64,000 nucleotides of DNA, taken from positions 11,463,701 to 11,527,700 of the forward strand of contig OW203985.1 of the NCBI GenBank assembly GCA_934047225.1, given 5' to 3'. A program made the translations under genes and the position numbers. The notes beneath the pieces are model-generated. The model made no database searches. It was not told the origin of the DNA and worked only from the letters and a program-made list of their open reading frames with translations. Source of the stretch: Ypsolopha sequella. Lineage: Eukaryota; Arthropoda; Insecta; Lepidoptera; Ypsolophidae. Positions within the stretch are counted from its first letter, which is position 1. Each line of letters starts with the position of its first letter. Shown here piece after piece: positions 42,727 through 52,950 of the stretch.

Positions 42727-43070
42727 TGTTGAGGTCCGGATCCGAAGTGGACTGTATTAAAACCAATATTCAAAACTTCCAACTTTTATTTAGAGAAACG
42801 ATAGTAGAAGTGAAGTAGTGAAGTGAACTGAAGTGAATGAATTTTACAAAAATAGGGCCTTATATTTATGTCACAAAACTACTCTTTTGTGTAGTGCATG
42901 TAGGCGCGATTTCCACAGAGCGCGGAGAGGTGAAGCGAGAAGAAGGACGCCTGAGGTAGGCCAGCCTGGACGCGAGTCAACATGTTGTCTTCTCGCTCCA
43001 CCTCGTCGCTCCGTCCCTCGGTCCGCTGGCCAGCTTCCTTTCGGGTTATTTAGGCTTGTTGTCCGCAACA
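42727..43070 (-). repeat. LTR (3' LTR of element 2)
   Basis: 344 bp, plus-strand text TGTTGAGGTCCGG...GTCCGCAACA, matching 47,474-47,817 with no difference noticed. Contains a GCGCGGAGAGGTGAAGCGAG stretch and a TATTTATG motif. It is the 3' LTR because the coding strand is minus. Confidence 0.95.
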
Positions 43071-43081
43071 TTCTCCCCCCG
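43071..43081 (-). promoter_or_regulatory. Polypurine tract of element 2
   Basis: On the minus strand CGGGGGGAGAA directly abuts the 3' LTR. A purine run at this position is the plus-strand primer in LTR retrotransposon replication. Confidence 0.8.
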
Positions 43082-43255
43082 GCGCAGAGCTAACGCAGCC
43101 CTCTCTATCCACTGGGAGGACAGCGAGCCTTGTGGTTGGTCTCCACAGGTGGCACCTCTGGTCTCGATCTCGGCACTCCTTACGCCTACGTCTGGTCCGA
43201 GGATGGTTCGGCTGACGATCTCTCGAGGCCAGGTGTTTCGTGGACGGGGAAGCGT
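43082..43255 (-). pseudogene. Pol C-terminal remnant of element 2
   Basis: One minus frame reads RNTWPREIVSRTILGPDVGV and RSAEIETRG; after a one-base shift the next reads LWRPTTRLAVLPV. Together these resemble the conserved BEL integrase C-terminal domain (WP.G.V...PG.DG.VR...V.T, RRPV.KLAVL), the same place where element 1 has LRRPVFKIARLPL. It shows that the ancestor had a full pol and lost the middle. Confidence 0.7.
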
Positions 43256-44385
43256 AGGGCCGGTGCTGATCATAAAGCGCGGGAGGGTGGCGTTCGGCCA
43301 CGACTTCGTTGCTGATGCGGCGCTCAGCGGACGGTGGAGCATCGGTTCGGCGCTCAGCATAGAGCGCTGGCGGGCGGCTATTGGCAGCGGCTTCCTCGAA
43401 GCGATGCTCAGCGGTCGGCGAAACGTGGGGCTGGCGCTCGTCATAGCAAACGGCCACAGCTTCGTTGAAGCGGCGCTCAGCAACGGGTGGAGCTTGGGGC
43501 CAGTGCTTGTCATAGAGCGCTGGTGAACGGCAATTGGCGGCAGCTTGGCCGCTGAGGTGGTGGTCAGTGGTCAGCGGAGCGTGGGGCCGGCGCTCGTCAT
43601 AGAGCGCTGGCGGGCGGCGAACGGCCGCAGCTACGTCATCGAAACGGGGCTCAGCTGTTGGCTGGGCGTTGGGCCAACGCTCACCATAGAGCGCTGGCGA
43701 GTGGCACTTTGCCGAGGCTTCATCAAAGCGGCGCTCAGCTGTCGGCGGAGTGCTGAGCTGGCGCTCGTTATAGAACGCTGGTGGGTGCCGATCAGCTACG
43801 GCTTCGTCATAGAAGTGGGGCTCAGCGGTCAGCCGGGCGTTGGGCCGGCGCTCACCATAGAGCGCTGACGAGTGGTGATCGGCAGTGGCTTCATCTTTGA
43901 AGCGGGGCTCAGCGGTCAGCCAGGCGTTGGGCCGGCGCTCACCATAGAGCGCTGACGGGTGGCGAATAGCTGCAACTTCGTCATCGAAGCGGGGCTCAGC
44001 GGTCAGCCGGGCGTTGGGCCGGCGCTCACTGTAGAGCGCCGACGAGTGGCGATCGGCTACGGCTTCGCCATCGAAGCGGGGCTCCGCTGCCAGCTGGGCG
44101 TTGGGCCGGCGCTCACCATAAAGCGATGGTAAGCGGCGTTTGGCCGAGTTTTCATCATCGAAGCGGGGCTTAGCTGTCGGCCGGGCGTTGGGTCGGCGCT
44201 CACCATAGAGCGCAGACGAGCGGCGATCAGCTGCGGCTTCCTCATCGAAGCGGGGCTCAGCGGTCAGCCGGGCGTTGTGCCGGCGCTCACCATAGAGCGC
44301 TGACGAGCGGCGATCGGCAGTGGCTTCATCTTTGAAGCAGCGGTGCTCAGTAGTCGGCGGAGTGTCGGGCCGGTGGCGCTCACCA
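43255..44385 (-). repeat. 29-residue (87-bp) tandem coding repeats
   Basis: About 13 units, open on the minus strand in the protease frame. Typical unit: RRSSALYGERRPNARLTAEP then RFDDEAAAD. The best-kept positions are ALYxERR, a TAE-like triplet and RF(D/E)xEAxA. Units near the protease are most alike; those near the LTR are more diverged, two being shortened. The array begins at the point where BEL Pol has LGWVIYG, whose YG merges with the repeat's LYGERR. Three related units occur in gag at about 46,040-46,300. Not a known domain. Confidence 0.9.
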
Positions 44386-44980
44386 TAGATGACCCAGCCC
44401 AGGTTGGTGAGTGAGGCGGCGGGCTCGTGAGTCTGGCCCCGCCGCAGCCGGCGTGACACCATCAGGTGCCAGTTGTCCGCTCCGATGAGTATGCGTGGCG
44501 TTGCCTTCGCATAGCAGGCCCGATGGAGGCCACGCAGGTGTGGGTACTGCGTGACATCTCTGGGCACTGCCTGGCTGCGCAGGTTCATTCTGCCCATGGT
44601 GCGTGCGGAGATGGTGTGGACGTCGGCTTCATCTCGGCCTCTGATGCAGAGGCTGATGCGGCGGCTGTTCGGCTGCTTGCAGACAGCGTTGACTCCTCTT
44701 ATGTTGAGAGGGTCTGCGGGTCCATCGGCGCCGATCTGGCGCGCCAGGTCTTCGTCGACGAGGGTAATGGTAGACCCCTCGTCAAGAATGGCGTGTGTGC
44801 TCACGGTCCTGGTGGGTCCAGTGATGGTGACGGGGCACACCTTCAGCAGCACGCTGCGGGCCGTGTTCGGCGCACAGATGGAGAGCACGGCCTCAGAGCT
44901 GGCCGTGGGCGCTGGTGAGGCAGGTGGTGCTGGTTGGAGAGCCGCAGTGGGGGCTCCCCCCGTCGCAGTTGCTGGGTTGG
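44386..44980 (-). CDS. Protease region of element 2 Pol
   Basis: The frame opens over the gag end and encodes HNTLLHSD, then an Ala/Pro linker, then an aspartic protease with HAILDEGSTITLVDEDLARQ (near 44,755-44,795; DEGS active site), RGVNAV, and the downstream BEL motif ILIGADNWHLMV, closing with TNLGWVIYG. The frame continues without a stop into the 29-residue repeats. The protease would process Gag; with RT and integrase absent it is the only pol enzyme retained. It is +1 relative to gag, with the break inside the knuckle-HNTLLH motif (about 45,000-45,020). Confidence 0.8.
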
Positions 44981-44991
44981 CGGCTGGCGCG

Positions 44992-47293
44992 TCAGAGTGC
45001 AGCAGCGTGTTGTGGGCGTGTGCAGCCGTTGATGCCGCAGGGTCTCGCCTTGCACCGGTCTCTGCGATGTTTGCTCACCAGACATCGGAAGCAGGTGTTG
45101 GACGAGCGTGCCCACTCCCAGCGGGCGTTGACAGTCATACCGCGCAGCTTGCGGCATGACGTGGTTCGGTGCTCAGCGCCACAGCAGAGGCACGGCGGCG
45201 TCGCCGTTGTCTCTGTCTCGGCTGCTGTGTAGGCAGCGGACTCCCGCCGTCGCTCAGGTCGGCGTGCCGGTGCTGGTGCGGGCGTCTTCGGTGGGGCCTT
45301 TGTTGCGGGTGCGGGCGCTGCCGTAAACATATACTGCAGCGCTCGGTCGGCCTCTCGCATCAGGAAGCGGGACAGTAGCTCGAACTCCGACGTGCTGGGG
45401 TCGGCGTGATCGTGAGCGTAGTCACACCAGCGTGACTTGAGGTGTGGGCTCAGTTTGTCCAGCGTCTCCCGTGCCAGCATTGTCGTGTGGATGTACCCCT
45501 TGCGGTCCACATTCTTCAGGATGCACAAGATGTTGTACACCCTTACAGCGAACGTGTTGAGCTCCGATGCGGCTGGGCCCGGTCGAGGCAGGCGACGCAG
45601 GTCGTCCAAGGCTCGGTCCACGATGACCTCGGTGCGGCCGAAGCATTGCTCCAATGTCCGCATGATGCTCTCGGGGTCGGTGGTTGAGTGGAGCTGGCCG
45701 ACGACAGCTTCCCGGGCGTCGCCCTTCAGGCAGTTGCGCAGGCGCCCCATGTTCTCAATGGGCGAGAAGTGATATAGCTGCGTCGACTCCCGCATAGCTG
45801 CCTTGAATGGCAGCCACTCAGTTGGTGCACCGGTGAATGCTGGTAGGTCCGATGACTGGCGCGGGGGTGCTCGGCCACGGGACATTCTCTCCAGTGCCTC
45901 CACCAAGCGGTCGATGCCTTGACCGCGCTGGGAAGGCGTCGTAGAGCGGCGTCGTCGCTCCGCCGGTGGTGGCGAAGGTGACTGCCGGCGGCGGTGCTCC
46001 GTGGGAGACCGCAGGTGGCGGTCCTCTGCTTGGAGTGGAGCAGCCAGTAGAGCCGGGGGCCGGTGCTCATGATAGAGCGCTGGCGGGCGGCGATTGGCTG
46101 TGGCCTCGTCAGTGAGGCGGGGCACGACGGTTGGCGAGGTGTGGTGCCGGCGCTCACCATAGAGCGCTGGTGGGAAGCTGTCGGCCGCGGCGCGTTGCTC
46201 AATGGTCGGTGGAGCATGGAGCCGGCGCTCATCGTAGAGCGCTGGCGGGCGGCGATCAGCTGCGGCTTCATCGTCGAACTGTGTGCGGCGGCTGGTGACT
46301 GGTAACCGGGGCTGGTGGGGAGTCTCGGTGAAAGCCAGGGTCGTTGGTCTGGCTGTCGATGTGGATGGCAGCGCAACGTTGAGGTGTGCTGCGTTCTGCA
46401 CCATCCATCTGTCGACCCGTGCGTCATCGTGCACAGAGTCGGCGTCGTGCGTGGATTCCTCGGCTTCGAGCACCACGGCGTTGAATGCCAGCGTGCGCTG
46501 AATCAGCCTTTGTTGGAGCTGCAGGTCCTGGCGCTGAAGCTCGATAAGCTGAGCCTCCGCCTCGTGCTGCTCCTTCAGGATGCGGGCTCTCGCACTGGCC
46601 GTTGTTCGGTGAGAGCGCTCTGAGCGCACAGTTGAGTGCGCGCGTAGGTCGGCAGCGCGGACGTCTCCCCCCGTAGAGATGGCTGGTAGCTGCATCCCGT
46701 AGGTGGTCGTCGGGGCTGATGGTGACCGTGGCGGCTCGTGAAAGACCAAGCCACGGTAGGCGGGGTTCACCGGGAGCGCTGCGGTGGCAGCACGCTGTGC
46801 GTCCAGGGCTGCGGCGGAGGCAGCACGCTGTGCGTCCAGGGCTGCGGCGGAGGCAGCACGCTGTGCGTCCAGGGCTGCGGCGGCGGCAGCGCTTCGAAGC
46901 GTCAGGGCAGCCTCCAGTACTGCGCACCCCAGCGGGGTATCGGGCTGCGGCCTCTTGCAGCGATGCGGCAGCGTCCAGTATTGCAGAACACTGGGACGTA
47001 GCGGGCCGTAGTGCAGCGGCGCTCTGCAGCGCTAAAGCAGCATCTAGCGCTGCGGAGTGCAGCGGTGATGCAGGATGAAGCGCGGCAGCGTCACGTAGTG
47101 ATGCAGCGGTCCCCAGCACTGCATGGGACAGCGGTGATGCGGACGGCGGTGCGGCGTGCGGCGAGGCAGCGTGCAGTACTGCGGCGTGCACCGGTGTTGC
47201 TGGCTGCGCTGTTGCCTGCTGTGCTGCGGCTTGCTCCGCTGTGGCTTGCTCCTCCGTGGTGCGGTCTCCGCTCTGGGACCGGGTGGTCACCAT
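44992..47293 (-). CDS. Gag of element 2 (with one apparent frameshift)
   Basis: Starts at ATG 47,293 (MVTTRSQSGD, a start common in LTR-element Gag), through an Ala-rich region of degenerate LDAAASLQ-type repeats. Near 46,920 a one-base shift is needed to enter the frame that continues VLEAALTLRS and four DAQRAASAAAL units, a coiled-coil-like segment (KEQHEAEAQLIELQRQDLQL), three units of the 29-residue repeat (46,040-46,300), the DUF1759 capsid region (LPAFTGAPTEWLPFKAAMRE) and zinc knuckles CLCCGAEHRTTSC, CFRCLVSKHRRDRC and CGINGC. It stops at 44,992. The two shifts may be mutations, frameshift sites or assembly errors. Confidence 0.8.
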
Positions 47294-47318
47294 GGCTGTG
47301 CTGGCTCCTGGCTCCTAG

Positions 47319-47408
47319 CGGCTGGCGGCTGGCGGCTGGCGGCTGGCGGCTGGCGGCTGGCGGCTGGCGGCTGGCGGCTGGCGGCTGGCGGCTGGCTGCT
47401 GGCTGCTG
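47319..47408. repeat. Heptamer repeat in the element 2 leader
   Basis: GGCTGGC/CTGGCGG repeated about 11 times, then three CTGCTGG-like copies. It sits between the presumed primer-binding site and the gag ATG at 47,293, i.e. in the untranslated leader on the minus strand, where it could form a G-rich or stem-prone RNA segment. Confidence 0.85.
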
Positions 47409-47455
47409 GGTGGTCCGTGGGCAGCAAGGCGTCCTGAAGGTCGATTGCTGCGATC

Positions 47456-47473
47456 CGTCTCGAAGGTCCAAAT
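47456..47473 (-). promoter_or_regulatory. Candidate primer-binding site of element 2
   Basis: Directly after the 5' LTR the minus strand reads ATTTGGACCTTCGAGACGG. The TGGACCTTCGAG part has the TGG needed to pair with a tRNA 3' CCA. The tRNA species was not determined. Confidence 0.5.
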
Positions 47474-47817
47474 TGTTGAGGTCCGGATCCGAAGTGGACT
47501 GTATTAAAACCAATATTCAAAACTTCCAACTTTTATTTAGAGAAACGATAGTAGAAGTGAAGTAGTGAAGTGAACTGAAGTGAATGAATTTTACAAAAAT
47601 AGGGCCTTATATTTATGTCACAAAACTACTCTTTTGTGTAGTGCATGTAGGCGCGATTTCCACAGAGCGCGGAGAGGTGAAGCGAGAAGAAGGACGCCTG
47701 AGGTAGGCCAGCCTGGACGCGAGTCAACATGTTGTCTTCTCGCTCCACCTCGTCGCTCCGTCCCTCGGTCCGCTGGCCAGCTTCCTTTCGGGTTATTTAG
47801 GCTTGTTGTCCGCAACA
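47474..47817 (-). repeat. LTR (5' LTR of element 2)
   Basis: 344 bp, same sequence as 42,727-43,070 as far as could be read. On the coding (minus) strand it starts TGTTGCGGACAACAAGCC and should hold the promoter and the R/U5 region. Confidence 0.95.
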
Positions 47818-48436
47818 ATCTACATCGGTAATTTGCCTTATGCGTCTAACAGCGTATGCGGCCGAACTAAGTCTACCACATAGGGCTTCTATGTGGGGGA
47901 TCCACTGAAGACGAGAGTCTACCGTAATGCCCAAAAACTTAGTTTCGTTAACTAACTCCAGCTTGGACCCCTGCAAAAGCAAATTACCATCCACTTGAAT
48001 TACATTTGGTAATGTGAATTTTATACATTTTGTCTTTTTTGCGTTTAAAACTAAATTATTTACAGTAAACAAATCAAGCACCAGTGATAAAGTTGTATTC
48101 GCGTCGTCAAGGATATCTTTACGTCTATTAACTTTAAAAATAAGTGACTTGTAAAAAGTAAAAAGTAGTAAAAAGGGGTATCAATTTACTAAACTTCATT
48201 AAGTCAGGAAAGATACCATCATCTACACATTTATTAAAAACTAATGCCAAATAAGGAGCTATTAAATCAATAATAGAACTTATAACTTTCACAGATAGGC
48301 CGCATAAGTCCTCGTTTTTTTTCCCGCTAAGCGATTTAAATGCTTTAATTACAGTTAATGAATTAATATGTTTAAAAGCAAATACAGAAAGACACTGAGG
48401 TACGTTATCTATTAAAAGATCCTGATATTCTAAGAC
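47818..48436 (-). pseudogene. LINE RT fragment, part 1
   Basis: Minus strand, in two frames. Upstream part: NVPQCLSVFAFKHINSLTVI, KAFKSLSGKKNEDLCGLSVK, DGIFPDLMKFSKLIPLF, the fingers region of a CR1/Jockey-type RT. Then an internal deletion near 48,130-48,180 removes the catalytic palm. Downstream part: LDLFTVNNLVLNAKKTKCIK, ETKFLGITVDSRLQWIPHI and RRIRQITDVD, reaching the target duplication of element 2. The 5' end abuts the last codons of the P-like transposase at 48,430, so the LINE probably inserted there. Confidence 0.85.
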
Positions 48437-51329
48437 AATAACCTATTTTTATAATGTTTATGCTTATCATAATACATTTGAGCATATTTTTTCATTGGGT
48501 CATCATTTCCCTTGTAGGATATTTTTCCTGACAAAATACGGTTCATTGATCTGCACCAACTGTATATTAATATGTTTATAGTTGAATCTACGAATATTTT
48601 TTTAAAATCATCATTGTGGCGATCGCAACAAGACGGAAATATCACAAAAAGATTCTATGAACATTTTAATGTGTTGCTTGATAAGATTCTTTTTAAGATT
48701 GGTTTTCAGAAAAGTGGTTGTAATCTCTTGGACTTCATTAAAGCTATTGGCCAATTGATTAGAAGGGTAGCAAAGCCATTTTTTATTTTTATTGTATTCT
48801 TTGGCCCTTATGTACTCATTTCCTGCATCCATTTTCTGTGACAATATAGAGGTTCGACACGCTTGGCACGACTTTATTATTTTACTCAGGCATTTAGATA
48901 AAACCCAGCCACACACATACCTTCGCTGTTGATGATCAGATGGATCGGCAACTGTTACGTCATTGTAAAGAACGTCAATCATTTTTTCAGATATTTCAAC
49001 GTTACCTTCGATTGCCTTTTTTTCGTAAGTTTCTTTTTCTTTGATAAAAAAATCTAACGTTTGGAGACAGTTATTAAAATCTTCTTCACAATTCGCATTA
49101 ATAGCTTGTACTGAAATAAAATTATTTAATAGAGATGTTTTAAATGCACCTTCGAAAGCACGACAGTTGGGTGAAACATTTGTTACACCCAAACTACGTA
49201 TATTGCAAAAAAAAATTTCTACCGGGTCCTGATTCAAGTTCCTTGTAAGAAGGCAATCAAACGACTACTTTTTATGCAAAATGTTCCATATTTCTTGCAC
49301 TCCTTCTATAGTTTTAATAAATTTTTTTAGAGATGGGGCAGACGTTTCGACTATGCGTAATTTATTGCCTTCTTTTTTTTACAATAAATTTTACATTTTT
49401 TAGAAATTTTATACTGTCCTGCCACAATTTGTGATGCGGAGTGTTTTTTTTTACACCACCTCTATATATTTTTCCATTAACTATATTGAAATTACCGGCG
49501 TTTAGACTATCAAACAGCTTATCTAACAAAAGCACCACCGGAATGAGTTGACGGCATTCTTCTGGCAAATTTTTTCTAGCAGTTAGATGCTCAGTCGCAA
49601 CGGCCACGCTATGGCTGAAAACTTCGGATGCCATCTTTACCCGCATTTTCTTTATCTTCTCCGGGTTAACATGCTCTTCTGTCAGTTTATGAAGATACCT
49701 GAAAAGGATAAATTAACTATTACTGTTTGTATTGATGGACAAAACACAAACAACACAAAAGTGCATAAATTATAAGTCTTTCAAGCTAAGGTCGAACAGG
49801 TTTCGTTTGTCTAATTACATTGCGATTTGTTTGAAAATACACAAATGTCATTGTCAGTAGACACGTACTGTAAATAAATTATGTATGAACCTACAAAATT
49901 TAAGCTCAATATTTGGGCCGTATATATAAATAGGTATACAAATAATATAAATTTCAGGCCGTATGGCTTATTATATTACATTATGGACAGATAGACGTCT
50001 TTGATGAAACCTTAAAGAGAGAATTTATTGTGACTTACCTCAGCTCTCCGTAGCTTTTGTCTGCTTCATATAACATTTGAAAATACTCCCACTTTATTAT
50101 TTTGGTTTTATTTTGATCATTGAAATCTGTGTACCTCAAGTCTTTTGTTAACAAGTTGTTTCGTAAACCCTTAAGCAGGTGGGGCACATCATATAAGGGA
50201 ATAATTTTTTGCGAGTTAACCATATACATCTCATTGCGCCATTCTTTACCTTGTCTTAAATATTTTGCCTTTGTGTCTTCGACTAAGCTATTAATTGCAG
50301 CTACGTTAGTTGCCCCTTGGTCGCACACTGAACATATTATTTTTAGGCCAGTACTATGCACATGTGTGATGACATCAGTTATAATTTCTTTTAATTCATT
50401 TTTTTGTAAGCTTTGAGTGAAGTAGTAAGCTACTGGCTGCTTAAAATTCATTTTTATGCCTTTTACCATGAATACTAGTGCATGATTGGCTATCTTAATT
50501 TCTTCACCGTGACTTATAAAACCTTTTAACTCATCATTAGCAGCATCATATTGAATGTTCGGTGTGAGAGACATTTCATCAAAGATTAAAGTGCAGAGGC
50601 GGTCTTCCACATTCATTTGTCGAACGGAGTCTTTTAAATTTTCAAAAATGATTTTATTTGGGCCAGGAGATAACTTTATTTCCCTTAGGAGATTTCGCAG
50701 TGATTTTGATGATGGCAACTTAAACCATGTGTACAGAAGAGTGCACAGCTTTGGGCTCTTTTTGAAAAATGTCAAGGCCATAATTTTTTCTTGTAGAGTG
50801 TAGCGTCTCCCCTTTGGGCCCTTAAGGCCTTGTCTGTACTGCATCCCAGTAAAAAGTTTTCCTGCCAACGTCATGTTTTTTGTGACTCTATTAAATGCCA
50901 GTTCCGAACCACATTTTTCAGCATTGGAAAGACGGGTTTTGTAGCTTTTTATTTTTTGCACCGTTTTATGCAATTGCCTTTTTAATTTTCGAGTTTCTTT
51001 CTGAGAAGCTTTATAATGCTTCAGTAAACATTCTCGTGAACTTCCTTGGGAACCTGTAAACACCAACATAACAATATTACAAACAAAACTCGTCGAAAAT
51101 CATGCCCATGTGCGGCAAGAGAAGAATAATTTAGATAAATATATTTTGGTACCCATTAGATTAATTTACGATATGATGGTAACACAAGCAGAAATAACAT
51201 ATCATATCGTCACGACATGAATTCCCGAGGGGGTTTCAGATGTGTTCCCGAGTGTTATCTATGAATTGAAAATCACAGAACACACTCGGTATATCCGCAT
51301 TTCACCGACGCGACGATTACAAATACACG

Positions 51330-51525
51330 CTTTGTAGGGCATGCAGGTTTCCTCACGATGTTTTCCATCACCGTTCAGCGACTGGTAAGTATTAGGTAAT
51401 ACTAATAGTTACTGTGCACATAAATTCCGAAAAACTCATTGGTGCATGCCCGACCAGGGATCGAACCTGGGTCTCAAGATTGGGATTCCAGCGTTCTGCC
51501 GCCAGAGCTACCGCTGCGCTGCTTA
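51330..51525 (-). mobile_element. tRNA-derived SINE, lepidopteran type
   Basis: Minus strand: GTAGCTCTGGCGGCAGAACG (A-box region) and GGTTCGATCCCTGGTCG (B box) form a tRNA-like head, followed by the body whose plus-strand text GCAGGTTTCCTCACGATGTT is a very common lepidopteran SINE segment. Lies in an intron of the P-like transposase. The exact left end is not certain and may extend to about 51,230. Confidence 0.8.
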
Positions 51526-51652
51526 TCAAATAACTTCAATACAAATAACGCGGGATGTTGTAGGCAGGTTGTTTGCCTCTTGCTCCAGACGGGCTTGAAG
51601 TGCTAAAAATAAATACATTGAGTAACAGTGTAATTTTATATGCATAAGCCAT

Positions 51653-52665
51653 AAAATAAACTTTTAACAAAAAAATAGTAACCGACTTCAATAGTAACAG
51701 CAGTCATTCACTAAAAAGTTAATAATAATTCTATAAAGACCGATGGTACCGAAGCAACACTTTTGCCGACTTCTTTCTTCCTTATGTTAATATTATGTTA
51801 TGTAGAAGTCGGCGTTCTTATATTGGTTTTTATGTTGCTATATCGTAGGAAATACGCCGACTTCTAGATAACATAATGTTTCAGGAAGAAAGAAGTCGGC
51901 AAAAGTGTTGCTTCGGTACCATCGGTCTTTAAAGAATTATTATTAACTTTCTAGTGAATGACCTCCCTTACTATTGAAGTCGGTTACTATTTTTTTGTTA
52001 AAAGTTTATTTTATTTCACATTTTTTAGTGTTGCTGGGTTAAATTGTGAGGTATGGGTAGTTCTTGCAAACGTGGTGTTAATTTGAAACAAAGTGAGTAT
52101 AAGTAGCTATGTTTGAGTAGCTTCCTGCTATCAGCACCCTAACACAACATGATTACTGCAATCTCGAGTTATGTGCAGTCATCCATTGAAGAGATCTACG
52201 GTGATGAAGCCAAGATAGAAGGTTAGGTGGGTACACTGGCAATTTTCAAGCAATGCCCTGCAATGGGCACCCTAACACAAAGTGATTGCCGCAATCCAAA
52301 GTTATGTGCTATCATCCGTTGAGGAGTTCTATGGTGATGAAGCAGGATCGAAGATCAGGTGGAAGAATGTAAATTTCAAGCAATACCTTGTAATCAGCAC
52401 CCAGGTACAAAGCGATTACATCAATTTTGAGAGGTATGCTGTCATTTTCTGAGGAGTTCCACTGCCTATCTCTGAAGACCTTCATCAGATCATGACCATA
52501 CCCAAAATGGAACCTACCGGAAGTACACTCTTCCAAATAAAGAAATAATTATTCAAATCGGTTCAGAAATGACGGAGTTATGGAGTAAGGCCAAAAAAAA
52601 TGTAAAAAAAAAACATAGAGTCGAATTGAGAACCTCCTCCTTTTTTGAAGTCGGTTAAAAATAAA
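51653..52665. mobile_element. Palindrome-headed repeat element, copy 2
   Basis: Closely matches copy 1 at 34,247-35,370, including the palindrome (51,653-52,012), GTTATGTGC/GATGAAGCC direct repeats and the CCTCCTCCTTTTTTGAAGTC end. It has about one direct-repeat unit fewer. Its 40-nt loop (51,815-51,854) is the exact reverse complement of the loop in copy 1. Inserted in the intron of P-like transposase 1. Confidence 0.9.
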
Positions 52666-52799
52666 GTTAAAACATCGTTTAAGACATTAGGTTTACTCGT
52701 TTTGCTAGAGACCTTTAACTTATTGAAATATCTATTTTTGTAATATAGCCATTAAATAGTTCCAATTAGGTATAAAATACTGGTAAAAAAATTGGTATT

Positions 52800-52950
52800 T
52801 ATTGATACAAGGGATCCTGCCATGCCATCTAGACGTTCACCAGTGTTTACCTTTACCATCAGCAAGTTGTAAGTATTCAAATAGTATTAGGATTAGGATT
52901 CGAATCTGGGTATTAAGATTCAGCGTCTTATCGACTGCTCTACCATGGTT
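52800..52950 (-). mobile_element. Decayed tRNA-derived SINE
   Basis: Minus strand TGGTAGAGCAGTCGATAAGA and AGATTCGAATCC resemble the A and B boxes of a tRNA head. A diverged CACCAGTGTTTACCTTTACC body segment lies to the left. More degraded than the SINE at 51.4 kb. Confidence 0.5.

Larger units (their letters stand above)
42727..47817 (-). mobile_element. Nonautonomous BEL/Pao LTR retrotransposon (element 2)
   Basis: 5,091-bp element with two 344-bp LTRs, TGTT...AACA ends, a 5-bp target duplication, a polypurine tract and, on the minus strand, gag and the protease part of pol. There is no reverse transcriptase, RNase H or integrase core. Between the protease and a short C-terminal pol remnant lie about 13 tandem repeats of about 29 residues. 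Apparent identity of the LTRs implies a recent insertion, so an RT-less copy was probably mobilised in trans by an autonomous relative. Confidence 0.93.

Noticed and set aside
43056..43526. Plus-strand frames across 43.0-44.9 kb
   Set aside because: Shadows of the minus-strand 29-residue repeats; the minus frame alone connects to the protease motif.
46719..47078. Plus-strand Arg/Gly-rich frames in 46.7-47.4 kb
   Set aside because: Complement of the Ala-rich Gag N-terminus and the heptamer repeat.
47580..47831. Protein frames repeated at 42,833-43,093 and 47,580-47,831
   Set aside because: They lie wholly inside the two LTRs and have no supporting domain.
51432..51515. Functional tRNA gene
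   Set aside because: A and B boxes are present, but acceptor-stem pairing is not evident and the segment is joined to a SINE body.
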